From NCBI RefSeq assembly GCF_021043365.1, contig NZ_JAJNDU010000003.1, positions 62,001-126,000 on the forward strand: a stretch of DNA of 64,000 nt, in the 5' to 3' direction. This DNA comes from Sphingomonas sp. IC-11 (GTDB lineage: Bacteria > Pseudomonadota > Alphaproteobacteria > Sphingomonadales > Sphingomonadaceae). The notes beneath the pieces were generated by a model that saw nothing but the letters and a program-made list of their open reading frames with translations, did no database searches and was not told the DNA's origin. The first letter of the stretch is position 1. Every line of letters begins with the position of its first letter. Positions 57,035 to 64,000 of the stretch are shown piece by piece. A program made the position numbers and the translations under genes.

Positions 57035-57835
57035 CTATCGAGCAGAAAGCATCACCAGCGCGACTGCGCCGGCGATAATCCGATACCAGGCAAATGGGGC
57101 AAAACCGTGCTTCGTCACCACCGCCATGAACGCCTTCACCACCGCTAGCGCGACGATGAACGACACGAATGCGCCGACCCCGATCAGCTGCAGGTCGTTG
57201 GCGGTGATCGCGTCGCGGTGCTTCACCAGCTGCAACACCGTCGCACCCGTCAGCGTCGGCAGCGCCAGGAAGAAGGAGAATTCGGCAGCCGTGCGACGAT
57301 CGATGCCGATCGCCATGGCGCCCATGATCGTCGCCCCTGACCGGCTGACGCCCGGGATCATCGCGATACATTGAACAAGGCCAATCTTCGCCGATTGCCC
57401 GGCCGACACGCCGGAAATGCCGCCCACCACCTGCGTCTTGGCCAGTTTCTCGATGATCAGGATTGCCACGCCGCCGATGATCAGCGCCCAGGCGACCACT
57501 ACGGCATTTTCCAGCAACGCCTCGATCTGGTCGTTGAATGCCAGGCCCAGCGCCACGGCCGGAACGAAGGCGATCAGCAGGTTGCGCACGAATGCGACCG
57601 AATTGGGCTCGCCCCGCACCAGGCCAGTCAGCACCGCCATGAACGTGCGCCAGTACAGCACCACGATCGCCAGGATCGCGCCTGGCTGGATCGCAATGTT
57701 GAACACCGCCCAGCGCTGCGGATCATAGCCCAGGATCTCGGTGGCGAGCACCAGATGCCCGGTGGAGGAAACGGGCAGGAATTCGGTGACGCCCTCGACA
57801 ATGCCGAGGATGATCGCGGTCAGCAGATCGGACAT
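57035..57835 (-). CDS. uppP: Undecaprenyl-diphosphatase
   Basis: A 266-aa integral membrane enzyme recycling the lipid carrier for cell-wall synthesis; also linked to bacitracin resistance. Signatures are GIVEGVTEFLPVSSTGHLVL near the N-terminus and MIPGVSRSGATIMGAMAIG at about residues 160-180. Seven to eight hydrophobic helices are visible. It lies 134 bp before gltD and 55 bp after the NDUFA9-like gene, all on the minus strand. Confidence 0.96.
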   Translation of the reverse strand: MSDLLTAIILGIVEGVTEFLPVSSTGHLVLATEILGYDPQRWAVFNIAIQPGAILAIVVLYWRTFMAVLTGLVRGEPNSVAFVRNLLIAFVPAVALGLAFNDQIEALLENAVVVAWALIIGGVAILIIEKLAKTQVVGGISGVSAGQSAKIGLVQCIAMIPGVSRSGATIMGAMAIGIDRRTAAEFSFFLALPTLTGATVLQLVKHRDAITANDLQLIGVGAFVSFIVALAVVKAFMAVVTKHGFAPFAWYRIIAGAVALVMLSAR

Positions 57836-57890
57836 GACAGCCTTTCAGGTCGCCCGCCGCCGCGGGCCGATGCGCGAAACGGAAGCGGGA

Positions 57891-58817
57891 TCAGGCCTCG
57901 GTGGGGCGGGCAAAGCGCCCCGCGCGCTGATATTGCACCAGCCACCCGGGCGCGACCGCCGCCAGCGGCGTTGGCGTGATACCCAGCGCTTGCAGCCCTT
58001 CGGCACCCTGGGTCACCACCGTATCCTTCTGCAGCAGCTTCCACTGATCGCGCGAGATGGGCGCCCCGGGGAGCGCGGCGAGCAGTCCGCCCAGCGCGTC
58101 CGGCATCGGCACGAACGACGGATGCCGACCGATCTGTCGCCCGATCCACTGTTGCAGTTCCAACATGGTCAGCACGTCCGGACCGCCCAGCTCGAACGTC
58201 CGCCCGGCAAAGGTCGCGGGATCACGAAGCACAGTCGCAACCGCCTCGCCAACGTCCCCGGCGAACACCGGCTGGAAGCGCACGTTCGGCTTTAGCACGG
58301 GCACCACCGGAAAGCGGGCGACCATGCGGGCGAACATGTTGATGAACTTGTCCTCGCGCCCGAACACGGTGGACGGGCGCAGGATCGTGGCGCCGGGGAA
58401 GGCGTCGCGCACGGCGGCCTCGCCGGCGCCCTTGGTCTGGGCGTACAGCGCCTCGGCCTGGGGATCGGCGCCGATCGCCGACACATGAACCATTGTCTCG
58501 ACGCCGGCATTGCGCGCGGCCTGCGCCAGCGCCCGCGGCCCTTCCACATGAATGCGGTTCAGGTTGCCGGTGAAGCTGCCGACCAGATTGACGACGCCAT
58601 CGGCGCCGGCGATCGCCCGCTCGATCGTATCGGGCCGGGTGATGTCCGCCGCCACGAATTGCGTCTGGCCGAGCGCACCCAGCGGCTTCAGATACCACGC
58701 CTCGCGCGGATCGCGCTGGGCAACGCGAACGCGTGCGCCGGTGGCAAGCAGCGCCTGTGCGACATAACGGCCAAGAAAACCGCCACCGCCGATCAGCGTG
58801 AACAGCCTGTCTCTCAT
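57891..58817 (-). CDS. NAD(P)-binding protein, complex I NDUFA9-like
   Basis: A 308-aa atypical short-chain dehydrogenase. The ATG at 58817 begins MRDRLFTLIGGGGFLGRYVA, with the nucleotide-binding GGGGFLG. Other family features are VVNLVGSFTGNLNRIHVEGP and TILRPSTVFGREDKFINMFA. In mitochondria NDUFA9 is an accessory complex I subunit, and alphaproteobacteria carry close homologues. The longer upstream frame runs through the tRNA-Leu region and is not used. Confidence 0.88.
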   Translation of the reverse strand: MRDRLFTLIGGGGFLGRYVAQALLATGARVRVAQRDPREAWYLKPLGALGQTQFVAADITRPDTIERAIAGADGVVNLVGSFTGNLNRIHVEGPRALAQAARNAGVETMVHVSAIGADPQAEALYAQTKGAGEAAVRDAFPGATILRPSTVFGREDKFINMFARMVARFPVVPVLKPNVRFQPVFAGDVGEAVATVLRDPATFAGRTFELGGPDVLTMLELQQWIGRQIGRHPSFVPMPDALGGLLAALPGAPISRDQWKLLQKDTVVTQGAEGLQALGITPTPLAAVAPGWLVQYQRAGRFARPTEA

Positions 58818-58920
58818 GTAACGCTCCGCCGGGGAAAAAATTTCGGCCCAGCCCCTAGCCGTGCGAAGTGCCTGTTGACAAGGCCGCCACCTCGGCCCTA
58901 GAGGCGCCGGCCTACCCCGT

Positions 58921-59007
58921 GCCCAGATGGCGGAATTGGTAGACGCACCAGCTTCAGGTGCTGGCGCTCGCAAGGGCGTGGAGGTTCGAGTCCTCTTCTG
59001 GGCACCA
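58921..59007 (+). tRNA. tRNA-Leu (CAG)
   Basis: An 87-nt class II tRNA with a long variable arm and encoded CCA. The acceptor stem GCCCAGA pairs with TCTGGGC, the anticodon stem CCAGC/GCTGG encloses TTCAGGT, and the anticodon CAG is at 58955-58957. A short hairpin TTCCTGC/GCAGGAA (59010-59025) follows directly and may help termination or processing. Confidence 0.96.
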
Positions 59008-59155
59008 TTTTCCTGCAGGCAGGAATTCTCCCAAATACGGCTATATTCATCGCCGCCAGGCGCCGGCGTCTGGCGTGGCGAAGCCACCAGACCCGGTCCA
59101 CCGGACCCCACCTCCGCTTGCGGTAAGTGCGGCGGGTCGGCATGTCGGAGTGCTC

Positions 59156-60208
59156 ATGACCGACAAGCCACATCACGATCCCACGGCCGTGCGGGAGGGC
59201 AATTTGCCCGAACGGCTCGCCCGCGCCATTACGCTGGGCGGGCCGATCCCCGTCAGCCAGTTCATGGCAGCGGCGAACGCGCATTATTATGCGACCCGCG
59301 ATCCGCTCGGCAGCGATGGCGATTTCACCACTGCCCCGGAAATCAGCCAGATGTTCGGCGAGCTCATCGGCTTGTGGGCTGCCGATCTGTGGGATCGCGC
59401 CGGGCGTCCCGAGGTCCGCTGGGTCGAGCTTGGTCCGGGAAGGGGCACGCTGACGGCCGATGCGATGCGTGCGGCTTCACGCTCGGGCTTCGCACCGCCG
59501 ATCCACTTCGTCGAGACCAGTCCGGTGCTGCGGGAACGGCAAGCGGCCCGGGTGCCCGCCGCGACCTGGCACGATGATGTCGAGGATCTTCCAACGGACC
59601 GCCCGCTGATCATCATCGCCAACGAATTCTTCGACGCGCTGCCGATCCGCCAGCTGGTGCGCGGGCGCAGCGGCTGGCACGAGCGGATCGTCGCTTGCCA
59701 GGACCTGCTGTTCCTCCCCATCGCTGGCGCTTCCGTGCCCGACACCATCATTCCCGACGATCTGCGCGAGGCCGCGCCCGGCGCGATCATCGAAACCTCG
59801 CCGACCAGCGTCGGGATCATGCGCGTGCTTGCCGCGCGCATCGTGGCGCAGGGCGGTGCCCTGCTCGCCATCGATTATGGCTATGAGGGGCCGGCAATCG
59901 GCGAAACACTGCAAGCCGTGCGCGGCCACGCTTATGCCAACCCGTTCGAGGAGCCGGGCGACCGCGATCTGACCGCACACGTCGATTTCGCCACCCTTGG
60001 CATGGTCGGCACGGCCAGTGGCGCGGTGGTTTCCGGCCCGGTGCCACAAGGCGCGTTCCTGACGCGGCTGGGCATCGATGCCCGGGCCGCCGCGCTCGGC
60101 CCGCGCGTCGCGCCGGATCGGGATCGGCTGGTCGACGCGATGGGCACGCTGTTCAAGGCGATGGCCGTGCGCCATCGTGACTGGCCGGAGCCCGCAGGAT
60201 TCGCATGA
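59156..60208 (+). CDS. SAM-dependent methyltransferase, NDUFAF7/MidA family
   Basis: A 350-aa class I methyltransferase. The ATG at 59156 (MTDKPHHDPTAVREGNLPER) has CGGAG upstream; an earlier frame overlaps the tRNA and is rejected. The SAM-binding motif is WVELGPGRGTLTADAMR. GDFTTAPEISQMFGELIGLW and IIIANEFFDALPIRQLV are family signatures. Human NDUFAF7 dimethylates an arginine of a complex I subunit. It overlaps the GNAT gene by 4 bp. Confidence 0.92.
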   Translation: MTDKPHHDPTAVREGNLPERLARAITLGGPIPVSQFMAAANAHYYATRDPLGSDGDFTTAPEISQMFGELIGLWAADLWDRAGRPEVRWVELGPGRGTLTADAMRAASRSGFAPPIHFVETSPVLRERQAARVPAATWHDDVEDLPTDRPLIIIANEFFDALPIRQLVRGRSGWHERIVACQDLLFLPIAGASVPDTIIPDDLREAAPGAIIETSPTSVGIMRVLAARIVAQGGALLAIDYGYEGPAIGETLQAVRGHAYANPFEEPGDRDLTAHVDFATLGMVGTASGAVVSGPVPQGAFLTRLGIDARAAALGPRVAPDRDRLVDAMGTLFKAMAVRHRDWPEPAGFA

Positions 60209-60720
60209 TCGATTATCGCAACGCCGTGAACACGGACGGGCAAGCGCTGGATGCCATGGCCCGCCGGGTCTGGCTTGCCACCTTCGGCCATTCGGCGGCG
60301 CCCAAGGACATCGAAGCCTATGTGGCGCACGCTTACGGGCCCGAAGGGATGCTGCGCCGGCACCTCGCCGATCCGGCCTTCGACTTCCAGATCGCGTTGG
60401 AAGGCGGAGTGGTGATCGGCTATTGCAAGGTCGGGCCGACGTTCTTCAACGGCGAGGTGCCCACCGAAGGCACGCTCCACCTGCATCAGCTTTATGTCGA
60501 CCCCGCCGCGCATGGCAGCGGGGTGGCAGCGCATCTGCTCGACTGGTCCTGCGACCTGGCGCGGCGGCGCAATCGCCAGGCGATCCTGCTGACCGTGTGG
60601 GAGGAAAACCACCGCGCCCGCGCATTTTATGCCAAGCACGGTTTCACCCACATCGGGGATTATGCCTTCAAGACCGGTGGGCAGATTGACCGGGATCTGA
60701 TCATGAGGCGCGAATTGTGA
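60205..60720 (+). CDS. GNAT-family N-acetyltransferase
   Basis: A 171-aa protein with the acetyl-CoA-binding segment LHQLYVDPAAHGSGVAAHLL at about residues 92-111 and a typical C-terminal WEENHRARAFYAKHGFTHIG. The donor is acetyl-CoA; the acceptor is unknown. It overlaps the upstream methyltransferase gene and the downstream pgeF gene by 4 bp each. Confidence 0.9.
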   Translation: MIDYRNAVNTDGQALDAMARRVWLATFGHSAAPKDIEAYVAHAYGPEGMLRRHLADPAFDFQIALEGGVVIGYCKVGPTFFNGEVPTEGTLHLHQLYVDPAAHGSGVAAHLLDWSCDLARRRNRQAILLTVWEENHRARAFYAKHGFTHIGDYAFKTGGQIDRDLIMRREL

Positions 60721-61475
60721 GCGATCTGGACGTTATTCGCGCGCGTGCGCTGGACGGAGTGGCGCACGGCTTTCTCGGTCGGCGCGGCGGCGTGTCGCAG
60801 GGCCTGCACGGCGGGCTGAACGTGGGGCTGGGGTCGGAAGATGATCCCGCCGCCGTGGCGGAAAACCGCCGCCGCGCGGCGGAGGCGGTGCTTCCCGGCG
60901 CGCCGCTCGTCACCTGTTTCCAGATCCATTCCGCCGATTGCGTCACCGTGACGGAGCCGCCGGCGGAGCGCCCGCGCGCCGACGCGCTGGTGACCAATCG
61001 TCCCGGCATGGCGCTGGGCATCCTGACCGCGGATTGTGCCCCGGTCCTGCTGGCGGATGCCGAGGCGGGCGTGATCGGCGCCGCCCATGCGGGGTGGAAG
61101 GGCGCGATCGGCGGCGTCACTGATTCCACGCTTGCCGCCATGGAACAGCTCGGCGCCCGCCGCGATCGCATCGCCGCCGCGATCGGCCCCTGTATCGCCC
61201 GCACCAGCTATGAGGTGGATGAGGGCTTCCGACGGCGTTTCGAGGAGGAAGATCCCGCCAACGAGCGCTTCTTCGTCGATGCGCGTCAGGGTCATGCGCA
61301 ATTCGATCTGGAGGCTTATGTCACCCATCGCCTCGCCGCGGCGGGCGTACGGCGCATCGAGGCGCTGGGGCTGGATACCTATGCCGACGAAAGCCGCTTT
61401 TTCAGCTTTCGCCGTGCCACCCATCGGGGCGAACCCGATTATGGCCGGCAGATCGCGATCATCGGGCTGGCTTGA
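60717..61475 (+). CDS. pgeF: Peptidoglycan editing factor PgeF (YfiH family)
   Basis: A 252-aa protein of the polyphenol-oxidase/laccase-like DUF152 family. Metal-binding and active-site motifs are TCFQIHSADCVTVT, ILTADCAPVLLAD, GAAHAGWKGAIGG and IGPCIARTSYEVD. In E. coli the enzyme cleaves wrong amino acids (L-Ser in place of L-Ala) from UDP-MurNAc. It starts at a GTG overlapping the GNAT stop. Confidence 0.93.
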   Translation: MSDLDVIRARALDGVAHGFLGRRGGVSQGLHGGLNVGLGSEDDPAAVAENRRRAAEAVLPGAPLVTCFQIHSADCVTVTEPPAERPRADALVTNRPGMALGILTADCAPVLLADAEAGVIGAAHAGWKGAIGGVTDSTLAAMEQLGARRDRIAAAIGPCIARTSYEVDEGFRRRFEEEDPANERFFVDARQGHAQFDLEAYVTHRLAAAGVRRIEALGLDTYADESRFFSFRRATHRGEPDYGRQIAIIGLA

Positions 61476-61621
61476 CCGGCTGCTTTCGTCTTCCGCCCCC
61501 ACGCGCTAGAGCGTCGCCAACACGCCCGCTGATCCGGTGACGACCGGCGCGTCGCCCCGACCCGCGCCCGGGACCACGTGGACGCAGAGGACGCGGAACG
61601 GAATATACAAGGGCCAAGCAC

Positions 61622-62836
61622 ATGCAGCACGCGGACGTACTCATCCTTGGCGGCGGGCTGGTCGGCGCGACCCTGGCGATCGCGTTGGATCGGCATGGCC
61701 TGTCCACGATCGTGGTCGATCCCGCGGACCCATCGGTCACGCTGTCGGCCGGTTTTGACGGTCGCGCTTCCGCCATCGCCAGCGCCAGCCATCGCATGCT
61801 GGAGGCAATTGGCGTCGCCGATCGGCTGGCAGGACAAGGCTGCGCCATTCGGCAAATCCGGGTGAGCGACGGGCTGGAACCCGGCGCGCTCGATTTCATC
61901 CCGGATGCCGATGATGGCGCGCTTGGCATCATGTACGAAAATCGCGCCCTGCGCCGTGCGCTGGCGCAGTCGCTGGCGGAAAGCGGCGTGGATTTTCGCC
62001 CGATGACTCGCGCCACCAGCGTTGAGCGTTCGGCAACCGGCGTGCGCGCGCTGCTGAGCGACGGCACCGAAGTCACCGCATCGCTGCTCGTTGCGGCGGA
62101 GGGGCGCAACTCGCCCACGCGCGCAGCCGCCGGGATCACGACGGCGCAATGGCGCTATGATCATGCCGCCATCATTGGCGCCTTCCACCATGAACGCTCG
62201 CACGAAAATATCGCGTTCGAAATCTTCTATCCGTCGGGCCCCTTTGCGCTTCTTCCATTGGTGGACGATGAGGACGGGCATCGTTGCGCCATCGTCTGGT
62301 CGGTGAAGCAGTCGCAAGGCCCGGCGATGCTGAAGCTTTCCGATCGCGCCTTTCTGGCAGAGGCGGAAAAGCGCATGGGCGGGTTCCTTGGCACATTGTC
62401 GAAGGCGAGCCCGCGGTCGAGCTATCCCCTGGGGTTCCATCATGCCGCCGCCATTACGGCCGAGCGGCTGGCGCTGATCGGTGACGCCGCTCATGGCATT
62501 CACCCGATCGCCGGGCAGGGGCTCAACCTCGGCTTCCGTGACGTGGCGGCGCTGGTGGAGGTGCTGGTGGAGGGTCGCCGCCTCGGGCTGGATGCCGGCG
62601 ACGCACAATTGCTGGACCGCTATCGCCGCTGGCGGAGCCTGGACACGCTGATGGTGGCCGGCGCGACGGATACATTGACGCGGCTGTTCGGCATCCCCGG
62701 CCGCGCCGCCAGCGCCGTGCGCCGGTTCGGCATTTCGGCGGTAAATGCCATTCCCCCGCTCAAGGACCGCTTCATGGCGGAAGCGCGCGGCGAAACCGGT
62801 GCGCTGCCCCGCTTGCTACAGGGCCTGACCGTCTAA
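61622..62836 (+). CDS. UbiH/UbiF/COQ6-family FAD-dependent hydroxylase
   Basis: A 404-aa flavin monooxygenase of ubiquinone synthesis. Motifs are DVLILGGGLVGATLAIALDR at the N-terminus, VAAEGRNSPTRAAAGI, and LIGDAAHGIHPIAGQGLNLG with FRDVAALVE in the second FAD site. Which ring position it hydroxylates cannot be told without a tree, because alphaproteobacteria use several homologues. Confidence 0.91.
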   Translation: MQHADVLILGGGLVGATLAIALDRHGLSTIVVDPADPSVTLSAGFDGRASAIASASHRMLEAIGVADRLAGQGCAIRQIRVSDGLEPGALDFIPDADDGALGIMYENRALRRALAQSLAESGVDFRPMTRATSVERSATGVRALLSDGTEVTASLLVAAEGRNSPTRAAAGITTAQWRYDHAAIIGAFHHERSHENIAFEIFYPSGPFALLPLVDDEDGHRCAIVWSVKQSQGPAMLKLSDRAFLAEAEKRMGGFLGTLSKASPRSSYPLGFHHAAAITAERLALIGDAAHGIHPIAGQGLNLGFRDVAALVEVLVEGRRLGLDAGDAQLLDRYRRWRSLDTLMVAGATDTLTRLFGIPGRAASAVRRFGISAVNAIPPLKDRFMAEARGETGALPRLLQGLTV

Positions 62837-62888
62837 GGCGCTCTGCCGGCGGCCGGCGAGTCCGGCCGTCCGGCAGGCTGGCGTTTGT

Positions 62889-63632
62889 TCAACCGCCCGG
62901 CAGGCGCTGCGCCACGCTGATCCACGCGGCCGAGTTCATCAGCCCGACGCCGAAGGTCACCCCGGCGCCCGTCACGGCAGCGCCGGTCACGCTCGCCCAG
63001 TGCAGGCGGCCCCGCGACGCATAATCCCACCAGAACAGCAGCCCGAATGGCAGCAGCCCGATGACCTGGCTGATCGTGAACACCGCTGGCGATGGCGGCC
63101 CCAGGGGGATGCGGCCCATGGCCGGTCCCATGAACACCAGCGTCGCCGACAGCATCAGCCGCTTGTGCGCCTGTACGTCGCGCCGCCGGACGAAACCGAG
63201 CGTGGCCAGCGGCGCATAGGCGAGCAGCGCCCCCATTGGCAGTGCCATCCAGCCATAGGGGCTGATCCCCGGCGGCTGGGTCAGCCGCTGTGGCAGGTGG
63301 ATCATCGTCAGGTACATGAACGGGATCATCAGTACCGCGACGATCATCCCCGCGACACCCAGCCGCATGTGCAGGTCGCGACGGCCGGCGGAAACCAGCT
63401 GCGTCTGCGCCCAGAAGATCGTCAGCCACAGGGTGCACAGCACGCCATGGGCGATCACCGTGGCGTCAAACGGCGCCAGCGGCCGCGGCGACGGCACCAT
63501 GCCGCGCAGGAACCAGCTCGGTGCGAAACCGGCGAAGACCAGCGCGACCATCAGCCACGCCATGTAACGGTAGAAGCGCCGCTCCGCCGTATCGCGCGGG
63601 CGGGCAGCAGCAGCGGCGAAGGCGGTCGCCAT
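62889..63632 (-). CDS. Integral membrane protein of unknown function
   Basis: A 247-aa protein with six to seven hydrophobic helices, at about residues 24-43 (YMAWLMVALVFAGFAPSWFL), 60-80, 92-112 (GVAGMIVAVLMIPFMYLTMI), 128-148, 160-175, 185-203 and 212-232. Histidines are located in the loops and helices (IAHGVLCTLWLTIFW, LHMRLGVAG, AHKRLMLSA), which could bind heme or metal. I recall similar uncharacterised proteins in sphingomonads; no family name can be given. Its 5' region is the right end of the window. Confidence 0.75.
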   Translation of the reverse strand: MATAFAAAAARPRDTAERRFYRYMAWLMVALVFAGFAPSWFLRGMVPSPRPLAPFDATVIAHGVLCTLWLTIFWAQTQLVSAGRRDLHMRLGVAGMIVAVLMIPFMYLTMIHLPQRLTQPPGISPYGWMALPMGALLAYAPLATLGFVRRRDVQAHKRLMLSATLVFMGPAMGRIPLGPPSPAVFTISQVIGLLPFGLLFWWDYASRGRLHWASVTGAAVTGAGVTFGVGLMNSAAWISVAQRLPGG

Positions 63633-64000
63633 GCGAAATACCTTTCATCCTGTCGATGAAGACTGCCTAGGCCACCGTCGGGCGCCCCTCACCCGCGCCG
63701 CGACGCGCCTGCGACCGTGCGACCGGCCTGCGATGAATGTGCAATCCTCCTGTCGGCGGGCAGGACGGCGGCAGCACCGTTGCGTCCGCGGCCCGCACGG
63801 ATCGTTGATCCGTCAGCCCCCTCCTTCTCGGGCGGCGTGGTTGAGGGCCGCGCCGGCACGAAAAGAGGTCCGCCAGGCGATGCACGTTTCACCTTGCCCG
63901 TTCCGCCTTTCCCGCGCGTAATCCGATGATGCGAGATCCCACGCCGGCGACCGCCGCGCTCACCCTTGGCCATGACGGGGCACAACTATACCGCGGCGCC
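63633..64000. other. Right-end intergenic region, possible start of a plus-strand gene
   Basis: No credible complete gene is seen from 63633 to 63925. From an ATG at 63926 a plus-strand frame (MMRDPTPATAALTLGHDGAQ) stays open to the window edge, 25 codons. It has no clear ribosome-binding site. It may be the start of a gene that continues beyond the window, but this cannot be decided here. Confidence 0.3.

Noticed and set aside
58958..59155. N-terminal extension of the NDUFAF7-like gene
   Set aside because: It would begin inside tRNA-Leu; the family N-terminus fits the ATG at 59156.
63689..63985. 98-codon minus-strand open frame at the right end
   Set aside because: Low-complexity Gly/Arg/Pro sequence with no ribosome-binding site or recognisable motif.

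Overview
The window looks like a chromosome segment of a high-GC alphaproteobacterium, most likely a sphingomonad. The evidence is the C4-type 5-aminolevulinate synthase, the infA-maf-RNase E/G-yacG block, the glyA-nrdR linkage, homologues of mitochondrial complex I factors (NDUFA9 and NDUFAF7 types), and a hairpin repeat of a kind I associate with sphingomonads. The assignment rests on gene content and on recollection of relatives; no search was run.

Left core region (1-9.2 kb). Cell-wall genes (murA, cut by the window edge; murI), a Crp/Fnr regulator, dprA and plsY, then hemA, a 3-hydroxyacyl-CoA dehydrogenase, infA, maf, a small RNase E/G homologue and yacG. The block ends with an intact tRNA-Phe(GAA).

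Genomic island (9183-28313, about 19.1 kb). The island is integrated in the 3' half of tRNA-Phe. A perfect 48-bp direct repeat of the tRNA 3' end marks both ends. It carries a tyrosine integrase next to attL with repeated TAGCAC boxes near both ends, several small unknown genes, and a small HUH-type protein. It also carries a five-gene operon of type I restriction-modification (hsdR, hsdM, hsdS) ending in two unrecognised, translationally coupled genes: a two-helix membrane protein with a PLD-like cytosolic part, and a cupin. Beyond a terminator come a small serine recombinase and a long minus-strand block: large serine recombinase, two ParB/RepB-like proteins, an unknown 555-aa protein and a protein of the tRNA-guanine transglycosylase/DpdA superfamily. 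The last two genes are bracketed by an inverted pair of 17-bp palindromes. This block is my best candidate for an undescribed system, possibly DNA base exchange (7-deazaguanine type) or an element-maintenance module.

Right core region (28.3-64 kb). Small unknown genes are followed by a type III polyketide synthase-methyltransferase-flavoenzyme operon, probably for phenolic lipid or quinone synthesis. Next come a frameshifted DUF4214-like gene, an OafA-type acyltransferase, an rpiB-glyA-(small membrane protein)-nrdR-trmJ operon and malate synthase G. A five-gene acyl-CoA metabolism operon follows, with a thiolase-like protein, a crotonase, a double-domain CaiB/BaiF CoA-transferase, an APH-like kinase and a CrtC/AttH-like protein. 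After that lie an FMN reductase, a class A penicillin-binding protein, glutamate synthase (gltD-gltB order), uppP, an NDUFA9-like protein and tRNA-Leu(CAG). The window closes with an operon of an NDUFAF7-like methyltransferase, a GNAT acetyltransferase and pgeF, then a UbiH-family hydroxylase and a membrane protein.
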